A stretch of DNA of 64,000 nucleotides, from the NCBI GenBank assembly GCA_032191485.1, contig JAVDOI010000003.1:16839313-16903312 (forward strand), given 5' to 3'. The DNA comes from Leptoclinus maculatus. Lineage: Eukaryota; Chordata; Actinopteri; Perciformes; Stichaeidae. This document shows positions 49,601-60,863 of this stretch, in pieces. How positions within the stretch are numbered: position 1 is the first letter of the stretch; the number at the start of each line of letters is the position of its first letter. The notes below the pieces were generated by a model. The model had not been told where the DNA came from. It saw nothing but the letters and a program-made list of their open reading frames with translations, and did not search any database. A program made the position numbers and the translations under genes.

Positions 49601-51209
49601 AAATTTACAGTACCATGTACTTTCTCAACGAATACACTTGAATAAGTTTCCTCTCGCCCTCGACAGCCGACCTCCATCGTCAGCTACAATCATCTTGGCA
49701 ACAACGATGGGAAGAACCTGTCGGCTCCTCAGCAGTTTCGCTCCAAGGAGATCTCCAAGAGCAACGTGGTGGATGACATGGTCCAGTCAAACTCCATATT
49801 GTACAAGCCTGGAGAAAAACCTGATCACTGTGTGAGTGACTCGCACACGCAGACAGACGATGAGCTCCACATTGATGTTTACTGAAAGCAACTTATCAGA
49901 TGTTTGAAACTGTCTCTGTGTGTCATTTCAGGTGGTGATTAAGTATGTTCCCCTTGTGGGAGACAGCAAGCGTGCCTTGGATGAATACACTTCTGAAATC
50001 ATGATGGGAGGGACCAATACTATCGCTATGCACAACACCTGTGAGGTCAGTGGTCACTACATCTATTTCTGTGAAACGTGCGGCTGAAAAAGGCAAATCT
50101 AGCATATTAGAACTATTTCCAGAGTCCAGGCTGCTAATTGCTTGTTAAACACAACATTCAGCTCTATTCTTCTTCTTCTTCTTCTTCTTCTTTATCTGAC
50201 GGTAGTTGTGGAGGAAGAGGCTCGAGAGTGCCAGAGCTTACTGTTAATCCTTAACAAGTGTTGAGGCTAATTTAAAGAGACCTCTTCAGGTCATTGACGC
50301 AGTTGTTTCATGTTTCACTGGCCTAGCTGCTTTAGTCCACCACCATTCCTACACATGAAATAACATCTATTCTGGTTATCTGGCTGACTGCAGCTTTTCC
50401 TCCTGGATTGTCCAAAATGCTAAAATGTTCTGCATCACTATAGTTTGCATTAAAAGCCTTTTCATGTGTAGAATTTGAAAGGTTTTGATTTGGCGACTCC
50501 TAGTGGTAGTATTAGAAAAAGACACTGGTATTGTATAAATACTGCATTAGGTTTCCCATGCATTAATGAATGTGGGTTTGCCATACCCTTCTCACTCTAT
50601 AACACCATTCTCATCTTTCTGTCTTTGCAACAGGACTCTCTGCTAGCCACTCCAATCATCCTGGACCTGGTGATCCTGACGGAGCTTTGTCAGCGCATTA
50701 CTGTCCGCCCCCAGGGGCAGGAGGACTTCCAGTCCTTCCACAGTGTCTTGGCACTGCTCTCCTTCCTCTGCAAGGCCCCCCTGGTCCCACCTGGGTCACC
50801 GGTCATCAACGCCTTCTTCCGCCAGAGGGCCTGCATAGAAAATGTCATGAGGTAAGGGGGGGGGGACAAGGCTTTGGTTTCTTAACCTAGTTTACCACAC
50901 ACTTTTCCCCCAAAGAATGCAGATTCAATGGAATAATTGTAATTTGAAGGACTTTTCAAGGCTTATATGCAGGTGTGTCATTAGTGACAGAAGTTGACAA
51001 CAGTCTCCTTCCTTTTCTTTTTCAGAGCGTGCCTCGGTCTTCCTCCTCAGAACCATATGCTGCTGGAGCACAAGCTGCAGAGAGACTTCCTGCCTCCACA
51101 TCCAACCTACGGCAATGTGGCTGCTTCGAAAATGGCTTCCCTCACCAACGGGAGCCATATACCTATAACAAATGGCATCCATGTTGACGATGCAACTCGT
51201 GCGTTGTAA
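46624..51209 (+). CDS. isyna1: Inositol-3-phosphate synthase 1
   Basis: Complete gene with ten coding exons: 46624-46737, 46831-46992, 47704-47833, 47918-48111, 48245-48394, 49024-49239, 49667-49831, 49932-50045, 50634-50851 and 51026-51209; 548 aa (human 558). It converts glucose-6-phosphate to 1D-myo-inositol-3-phosphate with NAD+, the first step of inositol synthesis, in the cytosol. The NAD-binding loop GVMLVGWGGNNGTT is in exon 2. Conserved core blocks are all present: DKVIVLWTANTERFC, GDDFKSGQTKVKSV, SYNHLGNNDG, SKSNVVDDMV, DHCVVIKYVP and GDSKRALDEYTSE. The C-terminus is shorter and differs from human, as usual. All junctions are GT-AG and in phase. Polyadenylation signals are at 51257 and 51832. 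Confidence 0.97.
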
Positions 51210-51256
51210 CGAGTTGCAACACTACATTCCAAGGTGGAACTTTAACTTTGCACAAT

Positions 51257-51837
51257 AATAAACTTGATACCTGAACTCATTAATCTATCATTGAAAAAAA
51301 ACCACTGGTTTGCAGTGTAAATTTAACATTTAAAAAATTAATCGTAGGAGTTCAGCAAGTAAGAATAGAGTGGTGCTTCAACACTTGCATATCATACATG
51401 TCGTTGGCCTCTTTAGTTACTGAGCATCAACAGAGGGTTATGAGGCCCATAAACTACACAAAGCGTAGCGTTGTTCAAAGCAGGCAATTTTGTTCAAATG
51501 TTTTTTTTATATGTAGAATCAGTCACGTATTGAATTTAAGTAAGTTCAATATTTTTGTTTTTGTTCTTGTATCATTATTCAACTAGTCTTTGCACATGTA
51601 ACACACTGTTGTATAGTTACTGAAAATAGGTCACAATTAAATAAGCGCATGTGGTACTGATGGTGCAGCTGTATTAACTGTTAAATGCTTTGTTTGTTGT
51701 TTGATGAATGAGCGGTATCTTCTTAAAATTGTGTGTTATTGTTTATCACTGCCTTGTGTTTTGGTTTGAGGCTAAATTACAGAAAATAGGGATTAAGACT
51801 ATTTTGTAGTAACCTGGGTTTTTTAATATACAATAAA
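51257..51837 (+). promoter_or_regulatory. isyna1: Two alternative poly(A) signals of isyna1
   Basis: AATAAA occurs at 51257-51262, 48 bp after the stop, and again at 51832-51837, followed by a TGTTTGTC-type GT-rich stretch. This suggests short and long 3' UTR forms. Confidence 0.5.
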
Positions 51838-52795
51838 CCTTGTTTGGATGCAACATATATGATGGATTTGTGTTTGTCTTTTTTTAACTCACCTCTGCTC
51901 CCATTAAGCCATCTATCAAAATTTAAATAAGCATTATTTGCCTGAAAGGTAAATAGCTATTGTTGCAAAAGCAAGTAAATTACACCCTATAAAACATGGT
52001 AATTAGAAATGAGAACATTTAAGACCAATGCCATTTTAATCGATAGCAGACATTAGTCAGAGGAGTCTCTAACTAACTCATAAACTGGACACTATGGGTG
52101 TGTATTTGATTAAATTGTGTCTTTCAAAAACTGTCAAGCTGGCTATAGCTTCTACATAAATCTCATCCTGAAAGTAAGATATCAAAAAAAGTATTGGAAT
52201 AGTTTATGAATCTTGGGTGGCCTATTGTACCTGCGCTAGTATTAAAAAAAAAAAAAAAAAAAATGTATATCCATTTGGGTTTCAGATGAGTGGGATAAGG
52301 CTGGATTACCAATAGGTGAAAGCAGCAAATTGCTCCATAAGTGTTAGAGAGTAGGCTTTGTACCACTACAACACATTTTATTTCAGTTGTGTGGTTATTC
52401 CATATGCTTAAATCAATGTGTAACACTTCATCATCGTGGCCAGATAGTAGGCTATTTTAGCAACAAACAAACAAAACTGGAGACATTTCACAGAGTGAGG
52501 GCCCAGGTATCAGAATCCTTTGCACGGACTACTTGACGCACGCACACACGTCAGACAGCGTCCCTGGCAACCAGCACGACAGAGCGGACTGATTTTGTGG
52601 AGATACGTCTTCTGTTTTGGGGCTTTCAGCTGTTGTAAATCATCGGATGGCTTGTTATAAATCATCCAATGATTTTTGCCACATTTTCTAGCCATATGGA
52701 CGAATAAATATAGACCTATATAAACCGTTTCCTGTCTCTCGACCGGTATTGAATCACTTCCGCTGCCGTTGCTGCGACACGGGACGTCATCAGCT
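51838..52795. other. Intergenic; tpgs1 promoter region at right end
   Basis: No gene in 51840-52500, which includes an A19 run near 52242. The last 300 bp is the CpG-richer upstream region of tpgs1. An X-box-like half site (GGCAAC at 52566-52571) lies in it. Confidence 0.4.
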
Positions 52796-54955
52796 ATGGC
52801 GGACAAGGAGAAGCGCCGGTCCGGGGCTACTCCTCCAGGGATGCCCGAGGGCAAAGCCACCAAATCGGACAGCGACAGGGAGTTTCTGTCGCAGGCTGGA
52901 GTGGGAGAGCTGCTCCGCGGAGCCATCCTGAAGATGGTGGAGGCCAGATCGGACGATCCCATCGGGTTCCTCGCCGACCACTTCTGCAACCTCGCCTCCG
53001 CGTCAGAGACCGGCACAGCTGGATGCAGCGACGGGGATCATTTGAACAACGGCCCGCTGAGCGCAGGCGCGCAGGAGCAGCAGCATCTCAACCGGGCGCT
53101 GTGGCACCTGAGGCTGGCGCACCATTCCCAAAGGTCTGGACACATTTCAGAGATATACGGTCCTAAACCAGACCCCTTTGACATGACGTTTGACTTTTGA
53201 ACCGAATATTATTATAATGGGGCCTGTGATCAAACCCTCATTATGTTCTCTCACTGTACCTAGACACTTACATTAATCAGCTGTTACTTGTATATTATAT
53301 ATTATAATATATATTACATATTGATATATAGTGATATATCTAAAGGATTTGATCAATGTATGATTATTATAGCCCTGGGTGTTTTAGAATAACTCACAGT
53401 ACCATGTCAACATGCAGGCCTATAGGCCACAATGATAATGGTGCTACAATACAGCATTTCTATGATGCACAATGTGCCGTAGAATGATGCACAATGTGCC
53501 GTAGAATTGTTGATGGACAATGGGACTGATAACAAACTGCAACAAGGTTTAAGCTTATTGTAACGAATGGGATATTATTGATTGATTAATTATTTGCTTA
53601 TGCTAGCCATTCAATAAGAACAACAGGGTTGCCAGGTTGTGGCTGTTTGTCCTCTTTCGGCACTTGATTTGTCTTTTAAAAAATATATATTTTATTATTA
53701 TTATTTACTCATCAGGAAGACTACCCCCAATAGATTGATTGACCTCTGATCTGCTGTAAAAGAACTGCAGAGCATCTAGACCACATTACCTTTATTAACT
53801 ATTATTTCAAACGTACAACTCCAGACTTATCTTAAAAACCCTCGCAGAAAATAATACACCCTTTTATATGACTATTAAAGACTTAATTATTAGTCACTCA
53901 ACAGCCAAATACATTTGGTCTTATTCATGGATCTATAAAGCATATGAATGAACAATTAATTAGCCATTAATACAGACATTAGTTCCACCATAAGTCCTTT
54001 ATAAATGACATGTCAGAAAGTTGCACCACATCTGGAATCTTAAATCCTCTGTAAATCTTCTGTAAATATTAAAGGGTCAGTTCACCCAAATTACAAAAGA
54101 ACATATTTTCACAATTGCCTCCAGAGATATAGAGCTATACAGGCTGTAGTGGTCCTATTTAACCATGTTTTGAGATATTTGTATCTGAGATCCATGGAAT
54201 TCACTTTGTTCATTGTGAAGCTTTTCCTTCTAACTGCCACAGAGAAAACACTCATTTACTTTCCCATCTCTCATTTTAAACCCAGATCAGCCTTCAGCAA
54301 CAATGTTCGTGTGGCTTATGACCTTTTGAACCTCACTGGGCCCCTCAGACGTTCAGGTGAGGCTCCTGAAGCCCCTGATGGCTCCTGCACCGACAGCCCG
54401 ACAGAAGGAGGAGGAGGAGGAAGAGGAGGAGGAGGAGTGAAGGGAGGCCTCTACACACAGACTCTGCAGTGCCTGTGCAGTGAGGGTGGGGTCCCTGCCT
54501 CCACCTCCGCCCCACTCCTCCAACGCCTCCATTGCCAAGACCACGAGGCCGTCCCTTATGACATCTTCCGTCACGGTGTGCTCACATGTGCAGTTTTCTC
54601 AGACTACATCCGGCAGGCTCAGAGGCTTTACGCTGAAGTGTGCTGCCCGGACGAAGGGCCTGCCTCGCAGGCGCGGTGCCTGGCCGTGCTGGGGACCTTA
54701 AAGGAAGCCCTGGAGACTTCCCAAGGCCGCGAGGCAAACTGCTGTGATAATGCGAATACTAAAGTGAATCCCTGTCTGGAGGCTAACGTGAAGGCTTTAC
54801 GCTATCTGGAGGCCAGTGCCAAGATCTCTCCAGACAAGTTAGGTCAGGCCATGGCTGGAGCACAGACACGGGTCCCGGGTGGTAATATGGACGCAAAAGA
54901 GTTTGAGAACGCAGCGGCAGAACTTTTTATCACTCGAGTGAAAGTTGTGTCCTAG
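52796..54955 (+). CDS. tpgs1: Tubulin polyglutamylase complex subunit 1
   Basis: Two coding exons, 52796-53133 and 54286-54955, give 335 aa (human about 290). The junction restores HSQR-SAFSNNVRVAY, as in the mammalian protein. TPGS1 is a non-catalytic subunit of the neuronal tubulin polyglutamylase complex with TTLL1, needed for axonemal and neuronal tubulin glutamylation. Recognised blocks are EFLSQAGVGELLRGAILKMV, DDPIGFLADHF, ALWHLRLAHHSQR, HCQDHEAVPYDIFRHGVLTC and EFENAAAELFITRVKVV. The extra length comes from a low-complexity Gly/Arg stretch coded by GGA repeats (about 54403-54437) and a Cys/Asn-rich insert near EANCCDNANTKVN. Reading on without splicing gives only a 143-aa truncated form. 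Confidence 0.96.
53464..53507 (+). repeat. 22-bp direct tandem repeat in tpgs1 intron
   Basis: GATGCACAATGTGCCGTAGA plus AT is present twice back to back. Confidence 0.9.
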
Positions 54956-56058
54956 GTTTCTTGTCTAGTTCCACATAATTTATGAATGTAACACAATCTA
55001 AAGTATATAGTAAATAAGTACCTTCTGTGTACAGTACCTCCTCTAACCTACACTCACAGATATTACCTCCTAGACACTATATCCCCAAATTCTATTTTTT
55101 TTGCACTAATTGTAGAACATATTGTTTGTTGTCTTTTTATTGATCTTATTAAAGTGGAAGAGATAAGAAATCAGCATCTGCTGTGACTAAGCGAGCAGCT
55201 ACCGTGCTGTGGAAAGGACTTACTAAATGTTTTCCTTGAGATCAGCATTGATCTCGACAGTTTCCATTATCGTTCAGCCGTTTCCATAAAATGCTCAGAT
55301 TAGAAAGTGTGTTCTGATCTGTTCTGATCTATTCCTAATGCAATCCTTGTAATAAATCCTATTTTTTGTTGAGAGGGATGTTGATTAGGAACTCGCTGTC
55401 CTCTTGGAGGCTGTAGATTGGGACGCTGTTGTATTGCATTATTTGAGTGATATATGCTATCCTTGTGAAGGCATTGTAGCAGAAAACATTTTGGGGGGGA
55501 ATAAACATGCAATGTCCACCGATTTCTTTTATTTATTTGAACTTCTTATCTCAAGTCTACCATTAAAGAGAATGCAGAGAAAGTGCTCACAGCACATATT
55601 TTCCAAACGCTGACAAATTGAGTTCAGAGTTGAAGGAGGCAGACAAAAAAAAAAACAAGAGCCATAATAAATAAAAAAATCTTTTAATTCTCTTCTCCTT
55701 ATGCTGGAGTCACTGATGCATGAGCGATGACTCAGAAGAGTTCCAAACACCAAGGAGGCCACAACTCTTCCTCAGCAATAGTCCTAGAAGGATTAAATGA
55801 CATAATCTGACAAATGTCTCACACTTTGAGCAATGCAACCACTATCTCGTTTCAGCCGCTAGATGACAGCACCACTCTGGTTCACAGTCGGGTTCATAAA
55901 CAGGAAGAAGGCGGAAGTAGGCTACACCAGTTTACAGCTTTGAGGTGAAATGACAGCAGCGTTGCCTGCATCAGCGCCTGAGTCGCTTGATAAACGTCGC
56001 TGTGATCCTCGTAACTCAATGTTAACTGGCGTTCTGCCTCCTGGTCGAACTGGTCAAA
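54956..56058. other. tpgs1 3' UTR and intergenic space
   Basis: An ATTAAA near 55149 may end the tpgs1 transcript. No other gene is supported up to the next start codon. The 5' UTR of the Harbinger-derived gene probably starts near 55900. Confidence 0.4.
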
Positions 56059-58752
56059 ATGGAGGAAGAGGAGCAGCTGCGGCCTTTCATGTTCCTGATG
56101 ACTTACATGCTGCTGAAGCGCAGGAGAGACTTAAACAACGCAAACATTCAGAGGCGCAGTGAGATTCAAAGACGCATCAGACATCGGCAGTACTTCTTCC
56201 AGAGACAGAGAAGGATGCTCATGGTCAGTCCCTCCCTCTCTGGCTCATTTCATATCCCAACGTAATCACGGCCATGCATATAAATACTGCTGTAGACTAT
56301 GTTGCCTTAACATATCAGGTGTACTTTATTTTACATTATCATGCACCACTAACATATCTAAACACTGTATTTGTGAATTATAAAAACAATTATATGTGAA
56401 TCATTTTAGTAGGAGAACCAGGGAACTCCCCCTCCAAAAAATATAATAATAATAATTATACACCATCAGTGGGTTCATAAGTCAGAGTTTTGTTTCTTCC
56501 TCTCAACCAGTAAACAAACAACAGAAGTGTGCAATATCTTGTGGAATAAGAACTTAAATAAGTTTTCATCATATATTGTTCTTCCATTTATTTTCTCAGT
56601 AATCAATCAATTGTTAGACATTAGTGAAGTAAATTAAAGGTTAGGTTACCAAATTGTTGCAGATACATTTTCTGTTGATTGGACGAATGGATTATTAAAA
56701 TCAACTAACTGTTTCATCCTTAAGCATAAAATACCAGAATAGTTGCAGTTATACAAACAACAAAGATAAAGTTTAACCAGGGGGCAGTCTGCAAAGATAT
56801 AATTATATGTTCTGACATTTCTATTTGCACTGTATGCAATAATAGAGATATAGTTTTTAATTTGACCAACCAGAGCAGTTAGTGTAATTATATTTATGGA
56901 TGTCGAATTTGGATTTAAGTTTAATAAAAATGTATCAGATAGAATTTGTTGCTGTTGTCAAATAAACCCAAACAAACATTTCTCCATTTAAGAAATGTCA
57001 AATTTTGGAAATGAATAAAGCAGTGGGATTCTTCCACCCATCTACAGCACAGTTTGAAAATAAATGAGTGATGGTCATAATCTAGCCTTAGGATCAATTA
57101 TTTATTTGCTTTTGTAAGACGGTGACTTGCGGGATGAAATAAAAACATGTGAATTCATTTAAAGAAAATCTTTATTTCATTATTGATCCTCCTTAGATGA
57201 TGATAGCAGGAGGTATCCGCTCCAACGCCCACATCCGCACACGTCCCTGGACCACCACTCAAAGCACTGATTGGTGGGAGCGCGTGGTGATGACGGAATT
57301 CCAGCCGTCTGATTGGCTGGATAAGTTCCGTATGAGCAGGGAGACGTTCTTCTACCTCTGTGACAAGCTGAGGCCTCGTCTGGCTCGCCAGGACACCAGC
57401 TTCCGCCTGGCGCTGCCGGTGGAGAAACGCGTAGCAGTGGCTCTGTGGCGCCTGGCATCGAACATTGAATACCGCACCATCAGCACCCTGTTTGGTGTGG
57501 GGAAGTCCACTGTGTGCAGGTGTGTCAGGGACATGTGCCACGCCATTGTGGCCCTCCTCAGCTCCATCTACCTGCGGCCCCCCAGTGAGCAGGAGCTGGA
57601 GGATTCAGCCCAGGTCTTCCTGTCCAAATGGGGCTTTCCTCACTGCGTTGCTGCCATATCGACCCTACACACTGCTATCATCACCCCGTCAAACAACGCA
57701 TCTGACTACGCCAACCCCGCTGGCTGGCTCTCAGTGCTGTCTCAGGTAGAGAGGACACCCATATATGCCGCTGACAATACATGTTCGCTAGCTGTCGGAT
57801 TTTGAGTTCCTGTCTCTTTGGTGTTTGAGGTGGCTGTCAGTGGCCGGGGGCAATTCTGGGACGTATGTGCCAGTTTCCCAGGTGGGACGGACCCGGCTGA
57901 CATCTTCCAGAACTCATCCCTGTGGGCCACAGCTGCAGACGGTGGACTGTCGCCTGCCCTGCCACCTACCTTCATGGGAAAACCGCTCAGGTAGTTTTTC
58001 AGGCATTTAAAGATACCACATTTCCATCCTTTTGTTTGTTAGGAGTCATTTGTCCACTTTAAAACAGCATCCAGTGTTCGGCTCAGATAAACACCATCTA
58101 GGAAATCTCCACAGTTGTCAAAGAATTAGCCCAACATCATTGAAAAGCCAATTTCATGACGGAGTGGGAAGGATTGACATATACACACCATCTGACAAGT
58201 ATACACACAGACTGCTGATATATATTATATCCATAATATTTGTTATTTTATAATAGAGTTTGCATGTTGCATGTCCAGGGTGTGCTGTAACTGACTGAAA
58301 GCCGTCTTGGTGTGTCTAGGTATGTGCTGCTGGCGGAGGCCTGCTACCCTCTGCAGAGCTGGCTGATGAAGGCCTATCCTGAGGAAAAGGGCCGGAGGGC
58401 CAGCCACACAGCACTGACCGAGCCACAGCGGCTCTTTAATCGACGGCTCGCCCGAGCGCTGCGTGTCTCCGAGGAGGCGCTGCTGAGGCTGAGGGCGCGC
58501 TGGCAGTGTTTGAGCAAGAGGAACGACTGCGGACTGGACGTGGTGCCCACCATGATTCTAGCTTGCTGCATTCTGCACAACATGTGCGAGTCCCACGGGG
58601 ACGCCTTCAAGGCGGAGTGGCAGGTGGAGGTGGCCGAGGCAGAGAGCCCTCAGCCCAGCCACAAGCAACTTCCCTCCACCAGTACTGACCAAAGTCATGC
58701 TGAGGAGGCCCGAAAGCTCTTCTGTGACTTTTTTGAGGAGCAGAGTAATTGA
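56059..58752 (+). CDS. Harbinger-transposase-derived protein, catalysis lost
   Basis: Four exons in phase (56059-56223, 57197-57745, 57830-57990, 58320-58752) give one open frame of 435 aa; HARBI1 is about 350. Exon 1 codes a short basic N-terminus with an acidic start (MEEEEQLRPF) and many Arg. Residues about 90-180 carry the Harbinger N-terminal helical region (FRMSRETFFYLCDKLRP, TISTLFGVGKSTVCRCV). The DDE nuclease fold follows. The first Asp of the usual AIDGTH is Ser210 (AISTLH); the Asp of GDxGYPL is Glu298 (LLAEACYPL); the HDxRV position is Pro260; Glu343 is kept. HARBI1 works as a nuclear nuclease-like partner of a Myb-domain protein. Loss of two catalytic sites with an intact spliced frame suggests host adoption. 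It could be a young inactivating transposon copy, but I see no terminal repeats. Confidence 0.75.
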
Positions 58753-60727
58753 AGAAGTCTCCAACACATAAAGACTTATTGAAATCCTGGTAAACATTTG
58801 TACTTTTTTTAGCCACACAGTGCTTTGGTTGTTAACATGCATCTTTATGCCAACTGTACCCAGGCATGTTAAAGCACGGCGATGTTAGCATTGATGTCAA
58901 ACACATAGTTGAACCAGAGATGGATCAAGTTAAGCAAAGACTGACTGAAAAGAAGCTAAATTTAACAACGCCCTCAAATCAAGTCTTAAATCTTCTAAAA
59001 TCATACACACACCTGTTTACTTTAGCCAATCTTCACAAGTTCCAACTCGTGGTAAGGATGTAAAAACAGCTACATTGTATTTGCCTTAATTTTTCATCTA
59101 TGAAACAAGTGTTTTCTATTGTGTATTACGCATCACAGCCTGAAGGGGCTACTATCATGGCTGTAGCATTTTTTTATTAATCATGACTGCATGATGTGCT
59201 CTTTTTTTTCATTTTGTACATTTTTATGTAGTGCATCATTGCATAAAGATTACAGTTTTGTTTTAACTGGGTTTATTGTATATGGTTTGATATCATCTTT
59301 GATTCTGATGGTTTGTAACCTGTGTGTGTAATGTAAACGTGTGTTACACAGTGTGTACAAAATATAAAAGAAAAAAAAGCTACATTCCTAGAAACCAATA
59401 TGGACCAATGGGCTTATTGAATGAATACTATGAACATGTGTTACATGCAATTCAGTTCTAAGCCACAAGATGTCACGTTCATCGCTAATAATTAGTCCTG
59501 TCTGATGCTGCTTGCATTATACTGCAGGTTATTGATGAGGTTTGACTACTTATTGAAATGAATGCTGTCTTGATAAGTCACCATGTTGCACCAGATTTTG
59601 AAAAACATTTTTTCCCCAGTAGTGCAGATTATGCAGCAGGTGGTGCCTGTATTTAAAGAGTGTATAACCCAAAAAACAAGCCCTTCCTAATGCATATTGG
59701 GGGTTTGCATCTTGTGTGCACACAGTCGGATCCCACCCCGGAGGACCCGCCCTCGCCCATTCAATTGGTCTGTCAAAAACAATGTTTCATGCAAGCCCCC
59801 CGCCTGTCACTCAACACCCCAGTATCTCCTCCTCCTCGCTCGGCATCAGACTTGGTGTGTGTGTGTGTGTTCCGACCTTGTTCCAGCGACGAAAGCCAGC
59901 TGTTTGCAGCGAATACATTTCTGGCAAAAGCCACCCGGGCCGGCCCGCATCTTAACCCTCTTTAAGGCGCTGGTAGTAGCCTCGTGTTTTACCGTCAAGA
60001 TGAGTCAGGACGTGATAGGGTGCTGCCCTGCTATCGCTAGCTAGGCGGACGAATTCCTTCAACCAGCTCGCTGTATTCAATCACTGCGGGTTGACACAAC
60101 ATTAGCCGAGGCGTCGTTAAGAGAGCTAGCGAGGCTCTGCTCTCGTGTAGCCGCTACGTGCAATTTAGCCCACGTTAGCGCATGTAGTTACTTAAGAAAA
60201 CGGACGCATTGCTGCCGCGTAGATAAGTGCAATAACGGCGATCACGCTAATGTTAGCCTACCAGCTAGGAATACTACGTGTGTAGCGTGAACCAGCTAGC
60301 TACCGTTGGTGAGGCTGCAGAGAAAATCAATTGTTACGGGCTCGGATGTCGCGAGGCTGCAGTTTTGAACCACTTTTTGGCAGATTGTGAAGATTGAATT
60401 TGGACCACAGTGACAGACGAAAGGATAGAGAGGGGTTAATGATACAAAATAGGTATTAAGTGGCTAATCTGCGGCAGTAGTTTTAACATTAACTGTATTA
60501 AGGCCGTCTCTTGACGTCCGGATCTCCCGTGATTTTTCCGAGAACACCCGGGTGAAGTCGCAGTAGTTCTCGGCTGAGGGGGACAACTTGACAGCGAGGC
60601 CCCGAGCTAGTCCCGTCCGTCCGTCCATCCGTCCGTCCAGACAGACAGACCACCTCCTCGCCTGAGATTGATAAGCTGAGACCGTGTATCGCGTCCCGTC
60701 TTAACCGGGCTGCCCACACCAGAGGGG
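58753..60727. other. Intergenic and gna11 5' region
   Basis: Up to about 59650 there is no gene; the 3' UTR of the Harbinger-derived gene lies in its left part. From about 59730 to 60727 the DNA is CpG-rich, with several GCTAGC motifs, and is probably the gna11 promoter and 5' UTR, including a (CCGT)n tract at 60615-60640. Confidence 0.5.
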
Positions 60728-60863
60728 ATGACTCTGGAGTCCATGATGGCGTGCTGCCTGAGCGAAGAGGCGAAGGAGTCGAAACGAATCAATGCAGAAA
60801 TTGACAAACAACTCCGCCGAGACAAGCGCGACTCCAGGAGAGAGCTGAAATTACTTCTTCTCG
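60728..60863 (+). CDS. gna11: G protein alpha-11 subunit, first coding exon (partial)
   Basis: The reading MTLESMMACCLSEEAKESKR, then INAEIDKQLRRDKRDSRREL and KLLLL, matches the N-terminus of GNA11. MESMM with ESKRIN fits GNA11 better than GNAQ (IMACC, ARRIN). The two cysteines at residues 9-10 are the palmitoylation site. The exon ends one base into a codon before GTATGT, the known junction after KLLLL, with the GTGESGKS P-loop in the next exon, which is beyond the window. The product couples receptors to phospholipase C beta. Whether this is the a or b fish paralog cannot be told. Confidence 0.95.

Noticed and set aside
57197..57805. Harbinger protein as a single-exon 202-aa gene
   Set aside because: A donor at 57746 and the in-phase exons at 57830 and 58320 complete the DDE fold, so the four-exon model is better supported.
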